Notes: generated by a model not told the origin, from the letters alone. A DNA stretch of 6,405 nt from CAYXVU01 sp964468725 (GCA_964468725.1 CAYXVU010000306.1:1-6405); one strand, 5' to 3'; positions 1-5,482 are shown, counted from the first letter of the stretch. A program made the numbers and translations.

Positions 1-186
1 GCGCATTCCGTCTATGGCAACGGCACCGGCGGCTGGCGGATGTATATGCCCAGCAAATCCGATCAGCCCGCCGATGCGGTTGCCCGCAAAACGTCAGCCC
101 CTCAGCCGCCGCGCCAAACTCACGCTGCTGAGCCTCGTCACAGGCCTGATCCTCATCGGCGGATTTTTCGCGCTCTTTTACGGTGA
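1..186 (+). CDS. Possible C-terminal end of an upstream gene (partial, uncertain)
   Basis: Frame 1 is open from the left edge to a TGA at 184-186. Over roughly the first 95 bases its codons end mostly in G or C (GGC, AAC, ACC, CGC, CCC), as real genes here do. It reads plausibly as protein (for example YGNGTGGWRMYMPSKSD). The WD40 frame over the same bases gives an odd Pro/Ala/Cys-rich peptide. After about position 100 the good codon pattern moves to the WD40 frame. This fits either the tail of an upstream gene overlapping the WD40 start by about 110 bases, or a frameshift that splits one longer protein. No family is recognised. The evidence is composition only, so confidence is low. Confidence 0.25.
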   Translation, partial: AHSVYGNGTGGWRMYMPSKSDQPADAVARKTSAPQPPRQTHAAEPRHRPDPHRRIFRALLR

Positions 187-1252
187 TGGTGTACGCCATC
201 ACCGCGCGCTTAACGGCGCAGACTTGTCGCCCGACGGCAAACGGTTGGTCAGCATTCACGGCCAATCGTTCGGCATCAATGGCACGGTGCGCTTGTGGGA
301 TGTTGAAAGCGGGCAGCAGGTGCAGCTAACCGAATATCCGAACTCGATCATCTGGCGCGTGCGGTGGTCGCCTGACGGTCAGTACATCGCAACGACCGAA
401 CACGATGGCACGGTGCGGGTGCTCAACGCGGCGGATTTGAAAGAGCTGCACACATTGGAAGGTCGCGCAGAAGGTGCGGACGGGCTAGATTGGTCGCCCG
501 ACAGCCGCCTGCTCGCGGTCGGCGATGATCGCGGCACCCTACACGTTTGGGATGTGCAAACGGCTAAACGCCTGCACGCCATTCGGTTGCATGGTGAAAA
601 TATCAAGACCGTGTTGTGGTCGCCCGACAGCCGATTGATCGCCGTCGGCAGTTGGGACAAAACCGTGCGGGTGATCGGAGCACGGGACGGCCTCGAAATC
701 TGCAAGTTTCTTGATGACAGTTATGTTGAGTGTCTAGCTTGGTCGCCGGATGCAACTCACCTTGTAGCAGGAGGACTGGGCAAAATCCCGCACCTCTATG
801 ACGTTGGCTTAGCGAAAGAGATATTTCGCTTCGAACCGCACGGCAATAGCATCATCAATCTGCAATGGTCGCCCGATGGCCGGTGGCTGGCGAGTCTGGG
901 TAACGATCATCGGCTGCGCATTTGGAATCCGGCGACCGGAAAACTGCTGCAAGATCTGAAAAGCGATGGCTATGACACCACCATGCGTTGGTCGTCCGAT
1001 AGCAAGCAATTGGCGGTTGGCGGCGAGGGCGTCATTCGCCTCTACGACACGACCCGTTGGGAGGCGCAAACCTGGAGCGGGCATGAACAGATGAGCGGCG
1101 TGCAGATTATCGGGTGGTCGCCGCAAATGAACCGACTTGTCTCAATGGGCAATTTTGACGAAACCCTGCGCGTTTGGGATGTGGCCGATGGGAGGACGTT
1201 ACAGATGATGACCGTCTCGCGGTGGGAGGCCTTGCGGCGGGTCTTGTTTTGA
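74..1252 (+). CDS. Membrane-anchored WD40 repeat protein
   Basis: This 392-residue protein has a short basic N-terminus (KRQPLSRRAK), one hydrophobic segment at about residues 16-37 (LTLLSLVTGLILIGGFFALF) and then only beta-propeller repeats. No cleavage site is obvious, so the propeller is inferred to sit outside the cytoplasm on a signal anchor. About eight WD-type units of about 42 residues can be read. Each has a WSPD or SPDG strand turn and several end in a WD-like dipeptide (RLWDV, HVWDV, RIWNP, RVWDV). This is enough for one seven- or eight-bladed propeller, with the first and last units possibly sharing a blade. WD40 propellers bind partners and have no catalysis of their own; the partner is unknown. 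The start at 74 was chosen because the preceding 20 residues from the ATG at 14 look non-coding. Neither ATG has a good Shine-Dalgarno, and the frame is open to the left edge, so a longer protein is possible. A lipoprotein gene follows after 40 bases on the same strand. Confidence 0.85.
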   Translation: MRLPAKRQPLSRRAKLTLLSLVTGLILIGGFFALFYGDGVRHHRALNGADLSPDGKRLVSIHGQSFGINGTVRLWDVESGQQVQLTEYPNSIIWRVRWSPDGQYIATTEHDGTVRVLNAADLKELHTLEGRAEGADGLDWSPDSRLLAVGDDRGTLHVWDVQTAKRLHAIRLHGENIKTVLWSPDSRLIAVGSWDKTVRVIGARDGLEICKFLDDSYVECLAWSPDATHLVAGGLGKIPHLYDVGLAKEIFRFEPHGNSIINLQWSPDGRWLASLGNDHRLRIWNPATGKLLQDLKSDGYDTTMRWSSDSKQLAVGGEGVIRLYDTTRWEAQTWSGHEQMSGVQIIGWSPQMNRLVSMGNFDETLRVWDVADGRTLQMMTVSRWEALRRVLF

Positions 1253-1292
1253 CAGAGAGAACGAGAATCACAATTCGGAAAGAGGAGGAGAG

Positions 1293-2123
1293 ATGATCGT
1301 GAATATACATACTGCAAAACCGCGTTCCGTGTTGATTACAATGGCCGTGCTGATGGGATTGGTTTTATTTGCGACCGGCTGCACGATCTCGACCGGAACA
1401 AAGACGAATAGCAACAGCGGAACGAACGATTCGCCGCTGGAGAAAGCAACCTTTGCCAAACGCTTGAGTCAGAATCAAGAACCTGTTGAACCGACCGATA
1501 CCTTTGCGGCGACCGACACTATCTACCTTTCACTGCAATTCAAAGGTCGCCCGAAAGGCAAGGTCACCACCAAATTCTATTTTCGTGACGATGTGCTGGG
1601 TGAGGCGACACTCGATCTGGCAGATATCAACAGCGGCGTGATCTTTTCCATCGGACAGAGCACCTATGCGGGGTTCAACCTCACTCCGAACAATCCCTTT
1701 CCCATTGGCGAAGCCTTTCGCGCCGAGAGTTTCTTTGACGGCAAACCGCTTGGCTCATTCAAATTCAAGATTGCCGCACCGGAAGGGGCAATCCAGTCGC
1801 GCATCAGCAATTTGACGCTCGCCCATGGTGTGGATGCAGACAACGCCCCGGTACAAATGGCTACGACTTTCGCCACGACTGACAAGGTTTTTCTGGTCGG
1901 CACAGGTGATTTCGGGTTGCGGACATGGATTGAAGCCAATTGGTATGTTGGCGGCAAGCTTGCGGATGAGGCGACGCGCTCGTTTACAATGAATGAAAAC
2001 AAACCGGCTACGCCGTTTTACTTCAACTATGAACCTGCGAGTGGTTGGCCGCGCGGCACGCACGAAGTAGTGCTTTTGATGAACGGCGTCGAGGCCGGAC
2101 GGTTGAGTTTCACTGTACAGTAA
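1293..2123 (+). CDS. Lipoprotein with two diverged copies of one beta-rich domain
   Basis: This is a 276-residue exported protein. The basic start is followed by a hydrophobic stretch (about residues 12-27) and a lipobox-like FATGC with Cys30 as the predicted lipidated residue. The -3 position is Ala rather than the preferred Leu. A Ser/Thr/Asn-rich linker (31-47) leads into two similar halves, about residues 49-160 and 170-276. Both contain a matching F-A-[AT]-T-D core (71-75 and 193-197), then a beta-strand pattern with FYFRDDVLGEAT aligning to WYVGGKLADEAT. Both end in a [PW]-x-G segment and a closing G-x-x-x-G-[SR]-[FL]-x-F strand. This suggests an ancient tandem duplication of a roughly 105-residue immunoglobulin-like or similar beta domain. 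No named family is recognised. AGGAGG at 1283-1288, four bases before the ATG, supports the start. The gap to the WD40 gene is only 40 bases, so cotranscription is likely and the pair may act together at the cell envelope. Confidence 0.8.
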   Translation: MIVNIHTAKPRSVLITMAVLMGLVLFATGCTISTGTKTNSNSGTNDSPLEKATFAKRLSQNQEPVEPTDTFAATDTIYLSLQFKGRPKGKVTTKFYFRDDVLGEATLDLADINSGVIFSIGQSTYAGFNLTPNNPFPIGEAFRAESFFDGKPLGSFKFKIAAPEGAIQSRISNLTLAHGVDADNAPVQMATTFATTDKVFLVGTGDFGLRTWIEANWYVGGKLADEATRSFTMNENKPATPFYFNYEPASGWPRGTHEVVLLMNGVEAGRLSFTVQ

Positions 2124-2155
2124 TACCAAATTGCTCAACAAAATGAGAAAACACC

Positions 2156-2221
2156 GTTGAGAGGCGGTCTTTGACCGCCGTTGCCCAATGCCAGGGAGGC
2201 GGTCAGAGACCGCTGTTCAAC
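2156..2221. repeat. REP-like pair of palindromes (two hairpins)
   Basis: There are two strong hairpins with three-base loops. The first has a 7-bp stem GGCGGTC/GACCGCC (2163-2169 with 2173-2179, loop TTT). The second has a 6-bp stem GCGGTC/GACCGC (2199-2204 with 2208-2213, loop AGA), extendable by a G-T pair. The units are copies of each other in both direct and inverted sense, and outer arms GTTGA (2156-2160) and TCAAC (2217-2221) pair as well, so the whole 66 bases can fold as one structure. The element lies between the convergent lipoprotein gene and tRNA-Gly. Two paired palindromes outside genes are the arrangement known for REP/BIME elements. It could also end transcription from one or both sides, although no strong T run follows. 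Confidence 0.7.
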
Positions 2222-2286
2222 CTTCTCAGATTGATTCGCAACTCGGTGTAAGATTCGTAGCGGTCGGGAGATTGATTGAAGAAGAT

Positions 2287-2361
2287 TGGAGCGCGAGACG
2301 GGGATCGAACCCGCAACCCCCGGCTTGGGAAGCCGATGCTCTACCATTGAGCTACTCGCGC
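2287..2361 (-). tRNA. tRNA-Gly (anticodon CCC)
   Basis: Read on the minus strand this gives a complete cloverleaf. The 7-bp acceptor stem is GCGCGAG/CTCGCGC, the D arm is GCTC-AATGGTA-GAGC, and the anticodon stem is TCGGC/GCCGG with loop TTCCCAA (anticodon CCC, reading GGG codons). A five-base variable loop is followed by the T arm GCGGG-TTCGATC-CCCGT, whose outermost pair is G-U. The discriminator base is U, usual for bacterial glycine tRNAs, and the CCA end is encoded (2287-2289). The tRNA is 72 nt without CCA. It lies just downstream of the permease on the same strand but behind a likely terminator, so it probably has its own promoter. Confidence 0.96.
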
Positions 2362-2378
2362 TCTCAAAGAACGGCCTC

Positions 2379-2387
2379 ATCCTACCA
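2379..2387 (-). promoter_or_regulatory. Possible extended -10 promoter for tRNA-Gly
   Basis: On the minus strand the sequence TGG-TAGGAT matches the TATAAT box at four of six positions and carries the TGn extension. It lies 17 bases before the first base of the tRNA, leaving a short leader. No good -35 box stands at the right distance, and the site sits almost on the T tract of the upstream terminator. It is tentative. Confidence 0.3.
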
Positions 2388-2388
2388 C

Positions 2389-2416
2389 AAAAAATCGGCG
2401 GCAGGAAACTGCCCGC
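2389..2416 (-). terminator. Rho-independent terminator after the purine permease
   Basis: On the minus strand the sequence 18 bases after the permease stop forms a stem GGCAG/CTGCC with loop TTTC (2400-2404 with 2409-2413). Two more pairs extend it beyond a one-base bulge. GA and then six T (2389-2394) follow. The placement between the permease and the tRNA fits the end of the permease transcript. Confidence 0.65.
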
Positions 2417-2433
2417 TGCGCCTCTGCCGGTTA

Positions 2434-3813
2434 TTAATGCAGTCCCGGCACAGCGTAGCGGATGACGAATAGGGCAGCGAAGAGATAGATCAGCCAATGG
2501 ACTTCGCGGCCTCGCCCGCTCACCAGTTTCAACAGCGCGTAAGCGATAAAGCCGAAGGCGATGCCGTCCGTGATATTGAAAGTCAGCGGAATCATCGCAA
2601 CCGTGAGAAACGCAGGCAAGGCTTCCGTAAAATCGTCCCAATCAATGTCGCGCACGTTGCGCATCATCAAACTGCCGACGACGATCAACGCCGATGCGGT
2701 GATGGGATAGAGCGTAAAGGTTCGTATGACTTGCTGGCCGCCGATCAAAATCACCTCATTGACCAAATAACCGCCGCTGATCGCGCTCACCAACGGCGAA
2801 TAGATCATCGCCGCTATAAACAGCGCCGCAATAACGATGGCGGTTAATCCCGTGCGCCCGCCTGCGGCAATCCCCGACGCGCTTTCGATATAGCTCACCA
2901 TCGTAGTGTTGCCGGTCAAGGCTGCGCCTGTCGTGCCGATGGCGTCAGCGAGCAAGGCGCGACCGACGCGCGGCATCTCGCCGTTCTTCATCAAGCCCGA
3001 TTGTTTCGCCAGCCCGATCAATGACCCGACCGTATCGAAGAGGTCGAGAAAGAAAAAGATAAAGATCACAGTGAAGAGATTCTGCTTGATCGCTCCAACA
3101 ATATCGAGATGGAAGGCGGTCGGCATAACCGAAGGCGGCAGGCTGACGAAAGCCGTCGGCACTTTCAATACTCCTAACGGCAAGGCGGCAAGCGCGGCAG
3201 CAACGATGCCGAATAAGATCGCGCCTTTGACGTTGCGCGCCATCAAGATAATCGTCGCCGTCAAACCGACCAAGCCGACCAGTGCCGGAGGGCTGCGCAA
3301 ATCGCCAAGCGTGACGAAAGTATCGGCGCTCAACCGTACCAACCCTGCCCATTCCATGCCAATCAGAGTGATGAAGAGTCCGATGCCTGCGGCGATAGAA
3401 GATTTTAGCGACTCCGGCACGGCGGCCACGATGCGCTCGCGGAAGCGAAACGATGCCGTAATGATAAAGATGATGCCGGAGAAAAAGATGGCTCCCAGAG
3501 CCATTTGCCACGGCACGCCCAAACCAAGAACTACGGCATATGTGAAAAAGAAATTGTGCCCCATCGCCGGTGCAACGACGATGGGATAGTTAGCCAATCC
3601 CGCCATCAACAGGGTCGCAAATGCGGTAATCAAACAGGTCGAAGTGAAGACCGCGCCCGCGTCCATCCCCGCCGCTCCCAAGACGACGGGTTGCACAAAG
3701 ATGATATAGGAGACCGTTGCAAAGGTGGTCACTCCGGCAACCAGTTCGGTGCGCACATCGGTATGGTTCTCTTTGAGTTTGAAGAAGTGGTTGAGCATAG
3801 GTGAGGAATTCAT
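2434..3813 (-). CDS. NCS2-family purine permease, AzgA-like (adenine/guanine/hypoxanthine type)
   Basis: This is a multi-helix inner-membrane protein of the NCS2 nucleobase transporters, AzgA-like branch (relatives PbuG, GhxP, PurP). It takes up purine bases, normally in symport with protons. Numbering from this start (459 residues), family landmarks run in order. The N-terminal FFKLKENHTDVRTELVAG is at about 10-27. The TM3 motif APAMGHNFFF is at about 81-90. The TM8 motif FFFLDLFDTVGSLIG is at about 253-267. The TM10 motif GNTTMVSYIESASGIAAGG starts at about 301, and its Glu is part of the substrate site in characterised relatives. About 12-14 helices can be read and no break is seen. The frame is open to an ATG at 3894 that overlaps the upstream stop as ATGA, which would suggest coupling. 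However, the extra 27 residues match no family pattern, contain a palindrome and make the protein too long. The ATG at 3798 (454 residues) is equally plausible, and none of the three has a clear Shine-Dalgarno. The exact purine transported cannot be told. Confidence 0.93.
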   Translation of the reverse strand: MNSSPMLNHFFKLKENHTDVRTELVAGVTTFATVSYIIFVQPVVLGAAGMDAGAVFTSTCLITAFATLLMAGLANYPIVVAPAMGHNFFFTYAVVLGLGVPWQMALGAIFFSGIIFIITASFRFRERIVAAVPESLKSSIAAGIGLFITLIGMEWAGLVRLSADTFVTLGDLRSPPALVGLVGLTATIILMARNVKGAILFGIVAAALAALPLGVLKVPTAFVSLPPSVMPTAFHLDIVGAIKQNLFTVIFIFFFLDLFDTVGSLIGLAKQSGLMKNGEMPRVGRALLADAIGTTGAALTGNTTMVSYIESASGIAAGGRTGLTAIVIAALFIAAMIYSPLVSAISGGYLVNEVILIGGQQVIRTFTLYPITASALIVVGSLMMRNVRDIDWDDFTEALPAFLTVAMIPLTFNITDGIAFGFIAYALLKLVSGRGREVHWLIYLFAALFVIRYAVPGLH

Positions 3814-3861
3814 CCGCGAGAGTACGGCCCGTTCTCGCCTGAGGGTTGTCGCCTTAGCGGC

Positions 3862-3883
3862 AGTCGAAGCGGCACATTCGACT
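3862..3883. repeat. Short palindrome between the small gene and the permease
   Basis: AGTCGAA (3862-3868) and TTCGACT (3877-3883) form a perfect 7-bp stem around an 8-base loop. It lies in the doubtful 5' extension of the permease frame, just after the stop of the small gene. Its loop length equals that of the palindrome at 4187-4212, and both begin near the string GGCAGTCG. It may be a dispersed palindromic unit or a weak intercistronic hairpin. Confidence 0.45.
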
Positions 3884-3890
3884 CGCCGTT

Positions 3891-4259
3891 TCATTCATCG
3901 CCAAACCGCTTTTTGCTGACGTGTGGTTTGAGCTTTGCGAAGCTGCCCAGTACATGCTCTTTGTGTTCGGGCGCGGCATTATCCAAAATGATGTGGCGCA
4001 CCATAGCCAACAACTTTTCGCGCCGTCCGCCAAATCTTCCGGTAAGCGGCATCTGTCCGGTCACATCCACCAATCCTTCGCGCACCCACTTCCAAAACTG
4101 GCGTTGCGTCGTCCAGAACTCATTGCCGTTGACGCAAACAATGCGTGCGTTTTTTTTCTTCTTTGATTTCGACTGAGTGGCAGTCGGCAACCGACGACCG
4201 GAGGTCGGTTGCTCATTCGCCTCTCCATTGAATTCTATTTTTTGCGAATCGTCACTCAT
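3891..4259 (-). CDS. Small basic protein of unknown function
   Basis: This 122-residue soluble protein has no signal peptide or membrane segment. I do not recognise a family. The first 36 residues are polar and low in complexity (Gln/Ser/Thr, then KSKKKK at 31-36). The part from about 38 to 111 looks like a compact domain (RIVCVNGNEFWTTQRQFWKW, then GQMPLTGRFGGRREKLL), rich in Arg, Lys, Trp and Phe. An overall strong positive charge allows nucleic-acid or ribosome binding, but that is only a guess. The gene starts 108 bases after sucD on the same strand, and its TGA overlaps the outermost possible permease ATG by four bases. There is no clear Shine-Dalgarno before the ATG. A run of eight A (4150-4157) and a perfect palindrome fall within the variable N-terminal part. 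The domain-like core and the length of the open frame argue for a real gene. Confidence 0.72.
   Translation of the reverse strand: MSDDSQKIEFNGEANEQPTSGRRLPTATQSKSKKKKNARIVCVNGNEFWTTQRQFWKWVREGLVDVTGQMPLTGRFGGRREKLLAMVRHIILDNAAPEHKEHVLGSFAKLKPHVSKKRFGDE
4187..4212. repeat. Perfect 9-bp palindrome inside the small gene
   Basis: GCAACCGAC (4187-4195) and GTCGGTTGC (4204-4212) are perfect inverted copies around an 8-base loop. The element lies within codons 16-25 of the small gene (residues EQPTSGRRLP), in its low-complexity N-terminal region. Such a stem is unexpected in coding sequence. It looks like a REP-type palindrome that has become part of the reading frame, or an RNA hairpin that affects translation of the gene. 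Confidence 0.55.
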
Positions 4260-4268
4260 TAATTGACA

Positions 4269-4297
4269 CGAATAAAGCTGAATCGGCTAACTGACAA
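4269..4297 (-). promoter_or_regulatory. Weak candidate promoter for the small gene and permease
   Basis: On the minus strand TTGTCA (4292-4297, five of six matches to the -35 box) stands 17 bases before TATTCG (4269-4274, only three matches to TATAAT). Transcription from here would begin a few bases before the ATG at 4259, giving a nearly leaderless message. That would fit the missing Shine-Dalgarno. A 10-bp palindrome ATCCATGGAT (4297-4306) abuts the -35 box and could be an operator. All of this is tentative, and read-through from sucD is the alternative. Confidence 0.22.
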
Positions 4298-4367
4298 TCC
4301 ATGGATCAATGGCCACTTTTAACCAGCGGCGTCAATCAGACTCTGCTCCTGGTCATCTCTTCCTCTC

Positions 4368-5240
4368 CTACGAACCCAACACTTCAGCCACTTTTGCGCC
4401 CAAGTCTGCCGGGCTGCTGACCACGTGAATGCCAGCGGCGGTCATGGCGGCCATCTTCTCAGCAGCAGTTCCCTTTCCGCCCGCGATGATTGCGCCTGCG
4501 TGCCCCATCCGTCGTCCCGGCGGCGCGGTCTGTCCGGCGATGAAACCGATGACCGGTTTCGTCATGCTGGCCTTCACAAACTCTGCGGCCTGCTCTTCCG
4601 CCGTGCCACCTATCTCGCCGATCATAATTACTGCATCGGTTTCGGCATCTTCATTGAAAAGTTTCAGCGCATCGGTAAAGTTTGTGCCAATCACGGGGTC
4701 GCCGCCGATGCCAATCGCGGTGGATTGACCGAGCCCGACGGCAGAGAGTTGATGAACAGCTTCATAGGTCAATGTCCCGCTGCGCGACACGACGCCGATA
4801 CGCCCTTCATGATGAATATGGCCGGGCATAATGCCGATCTTGCATTTGCCGGGGGAGATGATGCCGGGGCAGTTGGGACCAATGAGTCGCGTCGAGCGAT
4901 CCCGCAAATAATCGAACGCACGCACCATATCGAGCGCCGGTATGCCTTCAGTAATGCAAACAACGAGCGCCACGCCCGCATCGGCGGCTTCCATAATTGC
5001 GTCAGCGGCAAACGGCGGCGGCACATAGATGACGCTGGCATTCGCGCCCGCCTGCTGGACGGCATCGGCGACCGTGTTAAAGACGGGAACGCCTTCGTGC
5101 GTTGTCCCCCCTTTGCCAGGAGTGACGCCGCCGACAATGTTCGTGCCATAAGCGATCATCTGTTGGGTGTGAAAAGTGCCTTCTTTGCCGGTGATGCCTT
5201 GCACCACGACGCGCGTACTTTTATCAACCAGTATGCTCAA
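4368..5240 (-). CDS. sucD: Succinyl-CoA synthetase (ADP/GDP-forming) alpha subunit
   Basis: SucD pairs with the beta subunit SucC to interconvert succinyl-CoA and succinate with formation of ATP or GTP, in the citric acid cycle in the cytosol. The 290 residues match the usual length (E. coli 289) and align from the first residue (MSILVDKSTRVVVQGITGKE). The N-terminal CoA-binding Rossmann domain has the loop GITGKEGTFHTQQMIAYGT (15-33) and VGGVTPGKGGTTH (36-48). The GPNCPG motif is at 121-126, and the C-terminal domain has GDPVIGTNFTD (180-190) and GEIGG (208-212). The phosphorylated histidine is His247 in GRRMGHAGAIIAGG. No essential part is missing. The start codon is TTG, supported by AAGGAG six bases upstream and by alignment with known SucD. 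A likely extended -10 promoter lies about 45 bases upstream. Unusually, sucC does not precede it: the next gene upstream is a hydrolase 320 bases away. Confidence 0.97.
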   Translation of the reverse strand: MSILVDKSTRVVVQGITGKEGTFHTQQMIAYGTNIVGGVTPGKGGTTHEGVPVFNTVADAVQQAGANASVIYVPPPFAADAIMEAADAGVALVVCITEGIPALDMVRAFDYLRDRSTRLIGPNCPGIISPGKCKIGIMPGHIHHEGRIGVVSRSGTLTYEAVHQLSAVGLGQSTAIGIGGDPVIGTNFTDALKLFNEDAETDAVIMIGEIGGTAEEQAAEFVKASMTKPVIGFIAGQTAPPGRRMGHAGAIIAGGKGTAAEKMAAMTAAGIHVVSSPADLGAKVAEVLGS

Positions 5241-5246
5241 GCTTCT

Positions 5247-5252
5247 CTCCTT
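5247..5252 (-). promoter_or_regulatory. Ribosome binding site that fixes the TTG start of sucD
   Basis: On the minus strand AAGGAG stands six bases before the TTG at 5240-5238. No ATG occurs in this frame near the expected N-terminus, so this site decides the start. Confidence 0.8.
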
Positions 5253-5284
5253 CGTAGCGATTTGATTGCGAATAAAGAGCGAGC

Positions 5285-5293
5285 ACTATAGCA
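5285..5293 (-). promoter_or_regulatory. Likely extended -10 promoter of sucD
   Basis: On the minus strand TGC-TATAGT matches the -10 consensus at five of six positions and carries the TGn extension that can replace a good -35 box. No strong -35 is visible upstream. Transcription would start near 5278, giving a leader of about 38 bases that contains the Shine-Dalgarno. It supports sucD being transcribed on its own rather than with an upstream sucC. Confidence 0.5.
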
Positions 5294-5397
5294 CAGGCGC
5301 GAAAAGCGTAGCCAGTTGGCGAGTATCTGCGAAGCACGCTTCCGCATTTGCCATAGGGTCATCTCAATTGCAAATGGACAGGTGGTAGAGAGGGATC

Positions 5398-5482
5398 ATA
5401 GAACACGGATTGGGTGGATATTCACGGATCCATCGGCAGCATCCGCGTCAATCCGTCTAATCGGTGTTTATCCGTGTTCTAT
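5398..5482. repeat. 85-bp palindromic element with 13-bp perfect terminal inverted repeats
   Basis: The ends ATAGAACACGGAT (5398-5410) and ATCCGTGTTCTAT (5470-5482) are perfect inverted copies. Inside, further diverged copies of an ACGGAT/ATCCGT word follow each other (TTCACGGAT near 5411-5430; ATCCGCGTCAATCCGTCTAATC near 5441-5462, not listed in full). The whole element can therefore fold as a long imperfect hairpin. No coding capacity and no clear flanking target duplication are seen. Runs of ACACGGAT-type words are, from memory, a dispersed repeat in many environmental bacterial genomes. The structure would fit a small non-autonomous palindromic element. Confidence 0.75.

Noticed and set aside
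809..1126. Minus-strand frames opposite the WD40 gene
   Set aside because: They are antisense to clear WD40 repeats, with no independent coding evidence.
2287..2361. tRNA-Gly as an integration (att) site
   Set aside because: The tRNA is intact, but no integrase gene, duplicated tRNA 3' end or foreign-looking block is present in the window.
2188..2472. Plus-strand open frame of 94 codons across the tRNA region (contains GSNPQPPAWEADALPLSYSR)
   Set aside because: This peptide is the antisense reading of tRNA-Gly, a well-known spurious annotation.
2135..2641. Minus-strand open frame of 168 codons (contains SSSMVEHRLPKPGVAGSIPVSRS)
   Set aside because: It reads through tRNA-Gly, the REP-like palindromes and the permease tail; the motif is a familiar translated-tRNA artefact.
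2906..3589. Long plus-strand frame of 227 codons opposite the permease
   Set aside because: It is antisense to strongly conserved permease motifs, and its own composition is unprotein-like (Lys/Pro/Thr/Ala-rich, no domain).
4425..5291. Plus-strand frame of 288 codons opposite sucD
   Set aside because: It covers the same bases as a certain SucD and has no recognisable domain; long antisense frames are common at this GC content.
5398..5482. CRISPR-like or riboswitch interpretation of the ACGGAT repeats
   Set aside because: There are no equal spacers or repeated units of constant length, and no aptamer that I recognise; the symmetry is that of a palindrome.
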